From Stenopsyche tienmushanensis (taxonomy: Eukaryota; Arthropoda; Insecta; Trichoptera; Stenopsychidae), in assembly GCA_008973525.1 (NCBI GenBank), contig WACJ01000060.1, positions 558,001-622,000 on the forward strand: 64,000 nt of DNA, given 5' to 3'. Positions 1-12,215 of the stretch are shown here, one piece after another. Positions within the stretch are counted from its first letter, which is position 1. The number at the start of each line of letters is the position of its first letter. Position numbers and translations under genes: made by a program. The notes under the pieces are model-generated. The model did no database searches. It was not told the origin of the DNA and saw only the letters and a list, made by a program, of their open reading frames with translations.

Positions 1-1195
1 GAAAATATTGAAGATGCAAACTATATTCCGATTGAGACTATATTGCAGATTTATACGATATATACAATTCTACAACAGAATTATTATATACAAATGATCA
101 AAAATATCAATAAACATTGCTATTTTAAAATTTAATAAGTCAAGAAAAAAATACCTCTGAAAATTTTGCTTAAAAACTATCGATATTATCGACATATTTT
201 CACATATTAAATGTTTAAAGCATTGTAAATTATAAAATCAATAAAATAGTTCATAGTAAACAAGCTTTTGCTTGGATAATACTATTGCAGTCATAAAATC
301 AATCAATCTAAGTGACAAATGACACACATAGTAAAAATACAATATTTGACATATTTTATAAGATTATTAAGCAGTAAATCCATCAATACTTTATTGGTAA
401 TTTAACATTCTTGTGCATTGCTTTTGTCTTTGGATTCCTGATTTTTACTAAAATAACCACCTGAAAACCTTATCCACGTATATATTTATAGCATAATCTT
501 ACGAAAATTGAATTAAATTCCATAAAAAATACAAAATTTATAATATTAAATCAATAAAAATCGCACAACATCAAGATTTTTATCGGTATGTGTGTCTATG
601 TGAACGTTTAAAGCTGAAATATTATATCGTACAAGCGAATTTATGAGAGCATAATATAAACGTATTATGGATTATTTGAGAAATTATCATTATTTTAAAT
701 TGATATTTTTATTACACGGAAATATTTGAATCACTTGATTGTATCTTGAATAACGTCATCAACTTATTGGCTAAGTTTAACCCAGATCCAGACCTTTATA
801 ATACGAGTTCAAAAATTAGCCCACTTTATTAAAAAAATGTATTTCCATTGTTGGCTACAAAGGAACTTAGTTTTATTGAAATAGTGAGAATCTCAAATAT
901 AAATATTTCTTATTTCCCAAATTTACTTGAATTTGAACCAAGCTTTCATAATATGAATACAGGATCTAGCCCAGTCATGTGATGACACACGTGTTATGAC
1001 ATTTTGGGTGATTTGCATTGTATTTTGGAATTAATTAGTTTTCAATGGATTAAATTTACTGATTTGGAGGTACAATTTGTGGAATTTCAAGACAAGACAG
1101 AATCTGGGCTAAAATATTTGCCATGAACGATGATAAATTGACAATTCGGCAGTGTGGATGGTGATGTACAAAATGTCTACGTGTAAATTTTGACT
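1..1195. other. AT-rich noncoding DNA
   Basis: Strongly AT-rich sequence with stops in all frames. I recognise no gene here. The last 150-200 bases may belong to the mariner relic that follows, but no N-terminal transposase motif could be read with confidence. Confidence 0.6.
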
Positions 1196-1211
1196 TAAAA
1201 AAAGCCTCGGA

Positions 1212-1495
1212 AGTGAGGAGTGGATATCGCATAATTTAAGTGAGATAAGTAAATCATTTTCATGTCAAAAAACCTAGAATATTCAATAGAAGAAACCTCA
1301 TACTCAGGGTAAATTAATTGAATATGAATGGATGTAATTATTCATACACCATATTTACTCTACTTTGCTCTATCTGATTATCATTTATTAGGTTCAATAT
1401 AGTACTTTTTGTCTGACATAAAGTTTAAGAATATCGAAGGATTAAAAACAATATCTTCGAAAAACGAAAGTTTCGTACGATATCCTTAATATATC
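1212..1495 (+). pseudogene. decayed mariner transposase relic
   Basis: This is a fragment of a mariner (Tc1/mariner superfamily, cut-and-paste DNA transposon) transposase. Near 1,215-1,245 one frame reads EEWISHNLSE, matching the family W-V-P-H-E-L-S/T linker motif. Near 1,350-1,475 another frame reads ALSDYHLLGSI, a stop, then YFLSDIKFKNIE. This corresponds to the family segment around the third catalytic Asp (APSDYHLF followed by a FLSDKKF-type stretch). The catalytic-core region between the two motifs, including the first two acidic residues, is missing, and there are frameshifts and stops. No inverted terminal repeats were found, so the element edges are unknown. It differs in sequence from the copies at 3.1 and 23.4 kb and probably represents another, older lineage. 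The family call is fairly secure, the edges are not. Confidence 0.6.
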
Positions 1496-1499
1496 AAAA

Positions 1500-3076
1500 T
1501 ATATGACTCTTGTTTACTAAAGCTACAGATATCACTAAATTATGGATATTTTTGTAGTGATTAAAGTAGAGTTGGGATTGTTGATTTTATTGGGCAATTA
1601 TATTCTGGTTTTATGGTAGTTCTTACATTTTATATTATTTTTAAATCAGACGTCATCCCAAAGGTAAAGTGCATTCCCTGCAACAGCGTGGACTACTGAA
1701 GTTCGCCACGCTAAATACTGTCATAAACTAGAAGCCCACAATAATGCCTCCACTGCAACGATTGCATTTCTCTCCATATGACAGTCGACGGCAATAAGGG
1801 ACGATGTAATATGGTTTAAATAGCCATTTTTACGAGCGGTCCCGGCAGAGCACAAAGAAATCGTTACGCTTTCGCATCATTGTATCAAATCTTATAATCA
1901 AATTTAAGCTCAAGTCCATCCGCCGCACACACAGGGTTATGGCATTAAATCGCATCTTTACGGCCATTCGACGAAATTAAGTGCCCCAAGTAAGAGTTTT
2001 AATGATCATTATAAAACTGATACGTCGCACCAGGGCCGGCTCGGCTGAATAAATAAGATCACAATGGCGGCCGGTTCGTAAATAGCCAAACGCGGAGCTA
2101 TTAAAATCGGGCCAAAATACGAGAGAGGGTTTATGGTGTGTGAAACAAGGCCGCGTTGTGAACCGACCGAGCCGGCTCAGTATCTGATGCGCCCGCAAGA
2201 TAATCGATTCGGCGTTAGGCACCGAAACAGGTTCGCCACACCGAAATCTTTATGTAATAAAAAAAAATGAAGGATTCTATGAATTTATTTATTGCTTATA
2301 AATATTGACACACTATGTGCGCAAGAAGCGCGGACGACGATGTGTGGATGTGGAGGAACTTCTTGGAGTTTCACAGAAATAATGAATATTTTATGCGAAG
2401 CCACAATTCCGTATTCATTTTTTTGCAGAAAGCGACCAAGACGCGGATGAAATTATGCTGGTCAAATCTTACATGTGTAAAACAGGGAATAAAAATCGAG
2501 AGAAAACGACAATGGGACGAACCAAATGATTGAATCATTAAAAATGGATATGATTTGGTTGGGACCGATTTGTGGCAAAATCTCCTGGAAAACAGTATTC
2601 AAATTATTATTTTTTAGCATCATGACATTCAAAGAAAATTGAAAACAATCGAAATTATAGATAATACAAGAAAATGCATATAAAAATAAATTTAAACAGT
2701 CTATACATGTAATTCGACTTGATAGTATGGCGAAAGCACACATTTGATCTGAATTCAATATTATTATAAATACAAAATATTTATCTCCATATATAAGATA
2801 GAATAATTTAAATAGAATATATTTAAGAATTAAATGACATAGCAATAGTAAAATTATAACAATACTTCAATTATTGCTAACAATCAGTCATCCAAAGATA
2901 GACCTGCCTTACTTAATCAATGATAACACTTTTAATTTTTTAGAAACAGAAATTTAAGCTAAATCTGAATAAAGAACACCATATAGTTTTTCCGCAATCT
3001 AAATTTGGGCTCGAGCTTCCATAAGAAAAATCCAGGGTAAAATCACTATACCAATACACGTTAATATCCTTTATAT
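1500..3076. other. noncoding; GC-richer island 1,640-2,260
   Basis: Roughly 1,640-2,260 is visibly richer in G+C and CpG than its flanks, with short open frames that look like nothing known. The rest is AT-rich. The island may be regulatory DNA, which is inference from composition only. Confidence 0.4.
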
Positions 3077-3078
3077 TA

Positions 3079-3803
3079 GGTTGTCCCATAAGTTTCTTTC
3101 GCAAATGAACACAGATCTAATCATAGCCATAGTTGAAGAAAACCTGTGATATACTGTTCGCGAAATAGCTAACAAGTTAGAAATTCCACAAACATCCGTC
3201 CATAATCATCTGACAAAATTGGGCTACATCAATCGTTCAGATGTGTGGTTTCAGCGTATTTCAACATGCGATCTTCTTCTCCAACGACATAATAGTCAAC
3301 CTTTTTTGAAAAGACTTGTCACTGGAGATGAAAGTTGGATACTTTGTGAGAATATCCAACGTAAACGGTCTTGATCCAAGGGTACAGAAGTTTTAACTGT
3401 AGCTAAACCTGGCCTACATCCAAAAAAAGTTTTGCTATGCATTTGGTGGGACTGGAATGGGATAGTTTATTATGAGTTACTTCAGCAAAGTGAAACGATC
3501 AATTCAAGAAAATATTGTTTCCAACTAGACAATCTAAAGAATGCAATTGCCAGAAAACAGCCAGAATTAGCGAACAGACGAGGCGTTGTTTTTCATCACG
3601 ATGACGCCAGGCCTCATGTGTCTTTGGTCGTCAGAAATAAATTATTATCATTTGACTGGGATGTTTTACCTCATCTTCCATACTCTCCGGACATTGCCCC
3701 TTCAGATTATTATTTATTTCTTTCATTGAAAAATTCTTTAGGTGGTAAAAAATTTAATTCAAAAAATGTACCCTGTATGTATTTCTGTGGGAACGCTCAA
3801 TAA
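3079..3803 (+). mobile_element. mariner element, 5' end intact, 3' end missing
   Basis: The left inverted terminal repeat begins at 3,079 (GGTTGTCCCATAAGTTTCTT) after a TA at 3,077-3,078, the mariner target site. A broken transposase follows on the plus strand. The N-terminal helix-turn-helix part is readable near 3,155-3,240 (TVREIANKLEIP, LTKLGYINRSD), then VTGDESW carrying the first catalytic Asp, KPGLHPKK, IWWDWNG, ELANRRGVVFHHDDARPH with the second Asp, and YSPDIAPSDYYLF with the third. The last two are 34 residues apart, the mariner D34D signature. Defects: a TGA replacing Pro-Arg codons seen in the 23.4-kb copy (CCGCGA to CTGTGA), loss of about 30 bp covering the W-x-P-H-E-L-T motif, and a TGA in place of an expected Trp near 3,372. 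After about 3,768 (KKFNSKN) similarity to mariner stops and no right terminal repeat is seen, so the 3' end is truncated or replaced. Confidence 0.88.
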
Positions 3804-3809
3804 ATTGGG

Positions 3810-6800
3810 TGAACTCTTATTAGTTCGTCGTTATAAAATATTAGTCATTTTTGCTCTTTGTATGCGTAAATTTATAAAAAAAATTTACACTATTTTGAAT
3901 TCAAAAGTATTTCAGATAAAAATCTGAATACAAAAACAGAAAAAAATCATTTCGACCGGTCTGCGCGACGGGTAGATGAAATCTTTAAATTATAGGCGTT
4001 AAACAACAATGTACAGAACGAATTGCTTTCAGATCTCATCGTTGGCAAGATAAACAATGATGCTATCGAAATAATAAAATTCTAGGTTGTGTTTCCTACG
4101 AGATACCAATCTTTGAATATCTAATTATCTAACATTGACAAGCGTTACCGTTCCCAGTTAAGTCGAGATATATAGCTCGGAGTACGACCTGTCTGCGTTT
4201 GGCGAGGTACATCGCCTGAAATTATAGTCTTTATTAGGAGATAAAACATTCAGTGTTGAAACAGTCGGAAGACATCTTACGATCTCACAAGGCAGCGGCA
4301 TATAATTTTAGGGTTGTAAGTGAATATGAAGCAAAAACGAGCAGGGCGAATACGTACGTTGTCGCTTTAATTCAGTGGTCGTAAACACATTTAGTTTAGC
4401 CCACTCGTATAATTTTTTGCTTGACAGCTCGACACCGTTACACGGGATTTATTAGGTGATCAGATAACGATCACACGGGAAAATGGGATTGTCTCGCCGA
4501 CATGAAGTTGAGTGTCTTTCGTTGTTTTCGGGAAATTACAGACACATCCGCTCGATACTTACTGTCTTGGACAACCGTAAAAAAGTTAGCTTGGAAAGCT
4601 TTTTATTTGCTTTCATGTAAAGTCGGAATTAATTGTCATGGCGTGAGCTCGAGGTTAACAACAAACAGTAATCACATATCGTATACGATCGTGTAAAATT
4701 TAAATAAGTATTGGGTTCTGTAAATGGGTTGATGTTCGATACTAGGGATTTATTTTTTAATCAGTTTTTTGTTGCTTAAATGAGATACCCAATCATCTGA
4801 ATCATTTTCTTGAGAAAAATATACTGTTTTTAGCATTTTGCTATGAGTATCCAAAATGCCTTAACAAAGCTTCGGTCGACGAAAACGAGTAAAAAATTAT
4901 CAAACAAGATCAATGTGACGATCCGAATTCAAATTGAGAACAAAGGTAACTTTCATGTGATAAATTTGTGAGTTTTTCTGAGAAATCTGCACAACATAGC
5001 AGGAAAATTAGCCTTCTGTTGTTTTGGGGCATGTCGCCATGTCAGAAAAAGTATACATGTGTATAATTCTTTTAGCGTTGTTTTTCAAGTATTTATACAA
5101 GTCAGCGATATGAACTACTTTAATAATATTAACGTATAATTAAGTTTGAAGATTTAGTTAATAATAGAGAAAAATACTTATAAAATACAATAAAACTATT
5201 AACAATTGAACACATGCCTTCATCGATCTACCGCAGTCATACCATAACGTAATAAAATGTCTACATAAAATAAATAATAAAATTTCTGATTGATGCTTCC
5301 TGGAAGTTATCGCCGAAAAAACACGTGTAAACCCCAGAACAAGTTCCCGTGTGCTTTTTGCCTATAGCAAAAAAGACTCAACATTCCCAAACAAATACGT
5401 AAACAAGAAGCAAACTCAAACAATTAATTAAAAATAGCCCCTGCAAAATTCCAAATCTCATCGGGCAATAATATCCACTTGTTATAGAGCGAGGTGTGCG
5501 TTTATTGAAACTTCGTGGCATTTTGCATTTTCTAAAACCTAATTGGATCGAAAATTCCAGCCGAAAAAAATTGGCGAAAGAAACCTGTTATCGCAGACGC
5601 CGGACAAGGCGGCAAGAATAAAACGGGGAGAATTGAGATGACCACGAAAAAAGAAGGTAAAGAATGACCTGGACAAGAATCAGACAGTAGCACTCCGGTA
5701 GGATGCGAAGGACACGAATACGGACAGGACAAAGAACGGGACAAGAAAGGTTTTACATATTTTCTGTGTCACGTCCCGATTGTACGACGACAAAACCAGC
5801 TGAATGATTGAAGGATGAAATATGGAAAACAGATTTTTCTAACATTTATCAAGGGTTCCGAACCAATTTAATACATAAATCATTCAAATTTCAAATGCGA
5901 AGAAATTTAAAATGAGCCCCGAAAGAATTATAGCAAAAATATATAAATACTTGTTTAAAATCCATATTGTCCAAATGTGCGAAATCTCTCACCTGCAATC
6001 AAAAAAATATAACATTAACAAATTAAATGACATTTAACTAAAAAAAATATCATGTTAAAATAATGACAAACATATATATAAAAGATCTCATTTTCCATCT
6101 TTTGCTCCCAAATAGATACCATCAATTCGAAATTTGTATGATAAAATGAAATGTAAGGAATAGAAACGTTTAAATGCTGATATATGAGAATATCTGTAAG
6201 TGTTTAGCAAATTTTTCATTATTTTAAAATAATTTTTATCGATAGTTTCAACATTATTTTTTTAGAACCAGAGAATTGGGTTAAACTTGAATCGAGTCAA
6301 TCGATCGATATTAATACGTATGATAAAAAATATTTTCTACAATCTGGATTCGAAACCGAATTCATGGTTAAAATCAAGCAAGAAAAAACGCTGCAAGCTA
6401 GAAAATTTTAGAAAAACGATCACTCTTTGGTCGATGTATAGATGGATATCATCAATACCATGCCAGTTTTTTTTATGATATATCTTTGTAAGAACAATGA
6501 TAGACTTGATTATTGGATATCAAGAATAATAATATTGATTTTATTTGCTCATTAAATAAAATTCTGTCGATTCTGTTAGAAAAATGCTGGAAGCACAATG
6601 GACGATATGTAGAAAAATCGACTACATCCCATAATGTGATTGTTATTTATCAGATGATTAAACAAACAAGTTTTCTTTGCATTAAATTAATTACTAAGCG
6701 TCTGGTTGTAATCTTAACAGTTTTAGTTCCGCAAAAAAGCAAGTAGCTGATGTGTACGTTGGATGTGCATAAAAGACAAGTTGGCATTGCTCGTTCTGAT

Positions 6801-9800
6801 CAATTGGCATTTGATTTATGAAGCACTTGCTTAGCATATTTCAAATAAGAATTTTTTCAATGAACAACAACCCGGTGGGTATAATGCATGAAAATTTATC
6901 GACACAAAGACCATAAATTAAAATATTGCAATGAAAATAATAAATAAACTATTTTGGCGTTCGACAGCTGTCTAGAACAATAATAAAACGCCATGAATAA
7001 TAAATACGGCTTCATTATTCGTCCAGAGATTTTATTTGCTCTAACGGCCGTCCGATAAAATATTCATATATCCAAAGGCAAAGTGTATTTTTATTTGAAA
7101 TGTATCCAAGTTAGATATCATCCATCTTCACCACGGGATGAATATGAGGCGTCTCTCGATATATAGATTATTGATGCACACCTTGTTGATATAACATCTG
7201 CCCCGGGCCACTCCTTACCGACTGCCCTATAACTAGAATGATAATAATTAGACATCATAAATAATAGAAATTACCCGTTGAGATTTTATCACCATTTGAA
7301 TACGTCAACTGCCACTGTATGCCGTCCACTTAATTCCTCTTATTGATGACCGTCACTGACATTCAAATGAAGCTATTCTTCTGGGCGACCATCTGTGTTC
7401 CGATCGAGGCCTCCTGATAATTATTACAATGAAAATTGAAATCATCGTGACAAAGGAGCCGAATGGCGTGATTGACGTGAGATTATTTAAATACGAGAGC
7501 AAAAACGAAGACAATGTCCAGCAGTGAGACAGAGATGCATCCCGACATTGAATTTAACCATGTACCCCATGAATCAAATATAATATATTTTTGAATAGCA
7601 ATAGCGCACTTTAGCATAACTAATCAATCGGTTTATTAAGACTAATATAGCAGGGAAGAATTTGGATGATAAGGGATGGTGGAAATTATAATAAGCTTGT
7701 CATGGAATGACTACAATATTCAATTACAAAAGATGTTGTTGCGAAAGGATGAATGGATTAAGGAAGCAACTAAAATACGTGTAAGAGTTAAAGAGATCAG
7801 AAAGAATGGTTAGCATTAATAACAACTCTTTAACAAATAGCCTTTTATGGCTTCCAATTACGACCAAGCATTGCCATAGTCCACTGCAAAAAAGTGCTAT
7901 CAATATGTCCAAATTGGATTTATCCAAAATATTCTGATTTTGATGTTAACTTTAGTTCAATTAATTCTTCAAATTCTAATTATATTTTAACCGATTATGA
8001 AAAGTGCCCTAATTTAAAAAAAATGAGCAAATAAACTATTCAAATCAAATCATGACCTGAATAGATCCTCGATTTTTTATATCCAAGCGCTGCTCTGAAT
8101 GATTAGTTAACTTACAATCCCAACAATTGCTGAATCATGGATATATTCAATATCAAAAGACAATGCTACAGGTGAGGTTCATTTTTTCAAACAAATATTT
8201 TATTTAAGCTCAAATCAATGAATCAATCAAACAGTTTCGTTTAAAAATCATTATACAAAGCTATTTTCATGAATTTATTGAATACTTCTTGCGATTTGTT
8301 AAAAGTACAATAAAATGGCATTAAATCAACAATAAGAACAATAAAATGAAGTCAAGATTATCCAGAAGCAATTGTTACATGTAATAATTAAAGTCAATAT
8401 AAATTCTATGTAAATTTAAAAAAAAAACATATCGAAAGATAGCTCAGTCGATCCTTACAGAAGAACAAATATTTCAAGCGAATTGATCTGCATTCATATT
8501 CAAGGATCCAAATCGCAATATTCAATGGACCCAATACACATTGGCCCATTAAATGATTTAATCGATGCCCGTATTCCGACTGCCTCCGTTTTTTATTATT
8601 TTTTTTACTACCTAATCCAACACGAGAAAAATCTATCGATAGAGTGATCTTCCGTACCATTAAGTGATTTGGAAGGAATGCAGACTAATTCATTTTCGGT
8701 CGGTAGGTTGATTCGAAAATAAACAGCGTCCCAGAATTGACCGACAAGTCAATCATTTAAGGACAGTCATACGAAGGCCGACCTCCTTCAAATTCAGATA
8801 ACAATAAATGGCTTGTCAATCTTAATATCGGATCAGAGCACACATATATTTATATGTTCACCGCGACGTTTAAGCGTTTCGTCTTTTTTGTATCCTTTGT
8901 ACCGCGGACGTTTCTTGACGACGGCGGATATTAAAGGCGTGCAGCTAACGAGGGTGTTATGAGTTATAAATTATAGAATGATAGGTCAGTAATATGTTCT
9001 TCGAAGTTATTAGCAATTCATTTTGGATTTTATTAATGAAAATAATATGAGCACGGACAATCTAGAATGATCAATACCTCATAAATCAAGACTTTGTAGT
9101 TTGAAAGACCTTACTATATCATAAACAAGCCTTTAATATTCTGCGGTATAGAAGAAACAACGAAAATCTATAAAAATAGCCACTAAAAGAAATAAGGCAA
9201 AGACCAAAAATCCAAAATCTTAATGTTCTTTATTTGCGCACAAATTTTGTTCAAATAAAAATCATACCTGCACAGAAAATATTAAAAAGCACCTTACTAC
9301 ATTAAAATGCAGAATAAACTACACGTACAAGCAACTTATTTACTCGTAATAAGATAGCGTTAATATATAATAGGACGAGGCAAACGCAAGAACCAGCTAT
9401 GACTATTAAAAATGAAATTGAATCACAGAATTTGGATCAAAATCCAAGGGCGATTAATTTTCGATATAGGGGTTTGTAAAAGACGGCTACCGAATCATGT
9501 CGGATCTTCAATCTTGAATTTTCCTTTATGACCCTGAGACAAAACATTGTTATCGTGAAGGTATAAGGCAGATTTTAATTAATGTTCATGGATGCAGAGG
9601 ATGTTCTGTGGACATGTTCGGGAATGGAATCCGATCGCGAAACGCTCCTTCTTGTGTCAGTGGTCCGTAATTTGGACTGGTTGGACACGTAAACCTTGCG
9701 GCCACTCCCTCTTATTTTAGAGCATTAACATTTTGTAAAATTTTTAAAGAAAAATGCATCCCCGAGGTTTTCTACAATCTCCACCGGGTAGAGGAGAAAT

Positions 9801-9965
9801 TAGTAGACTCGCTCTCTTTTTCGGAACCACGAGTGAGACTCAAAACTCTTCTCTACCATATCTCTACCCTTCTATTTAATTTTTAAATAGTATTAATCTA
9901 TATAGTTATCCTACCCCAGAAAATTTCAAAGTTAAATTAAAATCTTTAGCTAGATTCTCCCCGCG
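3810..9965. other. long noncoding stretch
   Basis: There is no recognisable gene, RNA or transposon in about 6 kb. Open frames are short and lack family motifs. GC-richer patches occur near 4,140-4,500, 5,270-5,760, 6,950-7,560 and 8,690-8,960. The one at 6,950-7,150 mixes ATAAA/CCATGAATAA-type AT words with CpG-containing words, as insect enhancers often do. This is compositional inference only. Confidence 0.45.
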
Positions 9966-9969
9966 AGCA

Positions 9970-10345
9970 GAGCGCAAGTCGTCGCAAGAAGTGGAAAAGG
10001 AGCAGGAGCAGAACTATGACCCTCTTCAATATGAATTCACAGGAAGGGGTTACATCCATCTCGTCTGTGTCATACATTTACCTCCTCATTCGCTCAATAT
10101 TGAAGGTAGCATTACCACCAAGTTTTATTTTGAACGCTCACCCGGGGTATCCTGAATGAACAACGGGTATCTTGAATGAACGTATTGACGAACGCTTTCG
10201 CGACCGTCTCGATAGGGAGTGTGGGAGGTTTGTAAAGACTGAGTAGTTTTCTTATGGAGACGGTGGAAAACTACTCTAGATGACCTCTTTGATTCTAATG
10301 GAAAGGGCTTTCTGTAGTGCAAAGAGTCCAGTCCTCCCCGTCACC
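9970..10345 (+). repeat. dispersed repeat A, copy 1
   Basis: This segment matches the reverse complement of 21,355-21,720 along its length. Shared blocks include GGGGTTACATCCA near 10,047, a TCATACATT...CCTC...ATTCGCTC block near 10,070-10,095, GCTTTCGCGACCGTCTCGAT near 10,193 (Ggcttccgca variant in the other copy), ACTGAGTAGTTTTCTTATG near 10,238 and AAAGGGCT near 10,300. Divergence is substantial, with small indels. No coding capacity or terminal repeats were recognised, so the class is unknown. The copy contains its own short tandem duplication at 10,144-10,181. Confidence 0.75.
10144..10181 (+). repeat. 19-20 bp direct tandem duplication
   Basis: GGGTATCCTGAATGAAC is followed almost immediately by GGGTATCTTGAATGAAC, with one base different. 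The duplication lies inside dispersed repeat A copy 1 and is absent from the 21.5-kb copy, so it arose after the copies separated. Confidence 0.8.
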
Positions 10346-11120
10346 GTGCAACTTACCCCAGCGAATTCGAGATTGAGTGGTCTCCTATTTCAGGTTGACC
10401 CTCTTCGTTCGGCAATTTCAAAATGATATAGAAGGCAAAGGAAGACAATGCTATTAACTTTGCAAAGTGAAGTTTTTGTATGCCTCTCCTCAAGGCCTTC
10501 TATTTGATGTTCTTCTTGTTCTTGTTCTATTCCTAAAGCTTCTTGGCTCCGAACCGGTAAGGTTCATCATGCCCATATTGTTGGGTAGGATCGACTATGT
10601 AAGAGATAGCAAGTGACAAATAAGCCATGATTTATAAAAGTTGAAATAAATGAAATCGTATAAGCATAGTATTTAGGAGTAGTCAAATAGCTTTTAAGTG
10701 GTTAGGTCGCAAAAAAGTATTAGTCAAATAGATTCATCAAGTATTAGTCTATCGTCGTATATATTGATTTATATGAAATCAAGAGTGTAGAAGGGTTATA
10801 CACCCTTGGGTGACTGTATGCGCGAATAAGGTTTCGGATGTACAGAGAAGAAGAAAAAATATCGTCCTTCGTCATTCGCGTTGGCCACAGGAAGATGTGT
10901 TCTTTCCGTCGGTAACTATGTTCTTTGTTACATCGTAGATAAACAACATTGTCAAGAAGACGAATTTCTATAATCTCTTGATCGTCTTATTCCTTTGCGG
11001 GTTTTTCTACCGTACGATAGTATTGGAGCTCTTTCGTCTTGAGGCATTAGTGGAGACGAGAATGCAACTCGTAAGCTCTTCTTCTCCTTTGGATGTCCCG
11101 TCTATATAATAGTAATTTCT
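10346..11120. other. moderately GC noncoding segment, unclassified
   Basis: Composition is more balanced than surrounding DNA and continuous with repeat A, which suggests that A may be part of a larger element. No protein motif could be read on either strand. The SINE inserted at its right-hand edge. Confidence 0.35.
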
Positions 11121-11132
11121 AAAATGTGGATT
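11121..11132. repeat. SINE target-site duplication, left copy
   Basis: AAAATGTGGATT occurs here and again, exactly, at 11,340-11,351, bracketing the SINE. A 12-bp perfect duplication is what LINE-driven insertion leaves. Confidence 0.88.
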
Positions 11133-11339
11133 TTTTTTTTTTTTTTTAAATTTTTTTTTTTGAGGTGGCTTTTAGCGATCCCTTTTTTATGGTATCATTA
11201 CCAACCATTTTGAGATGGTTTTTCATGGCATATATATGTTTTTAAAAATGTGGTTGCCAGCCACATCTCCTGTGGGATTCGAACCCGAGATGATCGGGTT
11301 ACGAGTCCAACCGCTTAACGCGGGACTACCTACAGGTAC
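11133..11339 (-). mobile_element. tRNA-derived SINE with poly(A) tail
   Basis: Read on the minus strand, the element starts at 11,339 with a tRNA-like head. A D-arm-like stretch (GCGTTAAGCGGTTGGACTCG) precedes a TCGTAA anticodon-loop-like segment, then the RNA polymerase III B box GGTTCGAATCC at about 11,274-11,284, a perfect match to the usual consensus. The A box is degenerate and the acceptor and T stems do not pair well, so this is a retroposon head and not a working tRNA. A tRNA-unrelated body of about 100 bp follows, including a short ACCATCTCAAAATGGTTGGT inverted motif, then a long A-rich tail (plus-strand T runs 11,131-11,160). Exact 12-bp target duplications flank it. The anticodon-like triplet CGT would suggest a tRNA-Thr-like ancestor, but the loop is too decayed to be sure. 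It moves only with LINE help in trans. Confidence 0.88.
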
Positions 11340-11351
11340 AAAATGTGGATT
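11340..11351. repeat. SINE target-site duplication, right copy
   Basis: This is an exact copy of the 12 bases at 11,121-11,132, adjoining the tRNA-like head of the minus-strand SINE. Confidence 0.88.
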
Positions 11352-11560
11352 GTGTAAAATGTAATTAAAACAAGAATGGACCAATGAATTTCATATCATG
11401 GGATATAATACAGGTTTTAATTAATAAAATAATTATGATATATAATGGTTTCATGCATATAGTAATATTTTAAGTCAATCTTTATGAATGAAGTTTTCGA
11501 ACAAATATAATATTCAGAGCAGAATAACATTTATCCAAGGTTCTTTTATAAACAATTATT

Positions 11561-12079
11561 TTGAATATCTATCTAAAACTGATTTCAACACCCACATATG
11601 TATATGGAAACTCTTTCAACGATATATTTTTAAGAAAGGAGGAAAGGGATTACGTTTATTCTTCGCTTTTTACGAGTGCTGAAGGTTCAAATTCTTCGAA
11701 AGCTTGGCAAAAATACTTCTGGTCGCTTCCTCGAGCAGATTCATCGGCTCCAGCATTTCCTACCGGTCCCAAAGTCCGTGGATATACCGATAGTGGAAGT
11801 ATCAACGCAAAAATGCTAGCAACGGCACGGTATGCGAGGAGGAATCCAAAAGTGCACTTTCGTTCAGACACAACCACATTCCGATTTGACCCGACCAAAG
11901 CGGAGAGAGAAAGAGGAATACAGAAAACTACGACGAGGGGTTGCCGAATGGAACACTCGTCCCGTTTAAATTACAAAAGAGTCGGGGGAACAGGCGACAT
12001 GGACTCGCTAAGTGGCCTATCATGTTTGAAATTCAAAACCCGAAAAGGACCCGCAACCGGATCAAGCCGAGCGCAATGA
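11561..12079 (+). other. GC-richer island with unrecognised 172-codon open frame
   Basis: About 11,640-12,130 is clearly GC-richer than its flanks and holds the longest open frame in the window. The frame opens at a TTG, and its first ATG lies late (near 11,812, MLATARYARR), so it is not a convincing complete gene. The predicted product is Ser/Arg/Thr-rich with no domain, signal peptide or membrane segment that I recognise. The opposite strand is also open for 80 codons (11,656-11,898), as expected of GC-richer noncoding DNA. It could be an exon, an old retroelement or an enhancer. I lean to noncoding. Confidence 0.25.
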
Positions 12080-12215
12080 GCTGTGAGCCCGACCAATGCT
12101 CACAGCACAATTTCGACTCGGACGATTAACACTTTCTTCAAATGTCAGCACGAATTATTTTTATTGACGACTCAATAGTCTTCATGTACAAAAAGTGACA
12201 TTGTTTCGTGACCAT

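Noticed and set aside
1977..2222. 81-codon minus-strand frame
   Set aside because: No domain or splice support; explained by local GC richness.
3742..3927. Continuation of the mariner to a right terminal repeat
   Set aside because: No reversed GGTTGTCCCATAA-like end and no transposase C-terminus were found after about 3,770.
11255..11339. Functional tRNA gene on the minus strand
   Set aside because: The B box is perfect but the acceptor and T stems do not pair, the A box is degenerate, and the segment is joined to a SINE body with target duplications.
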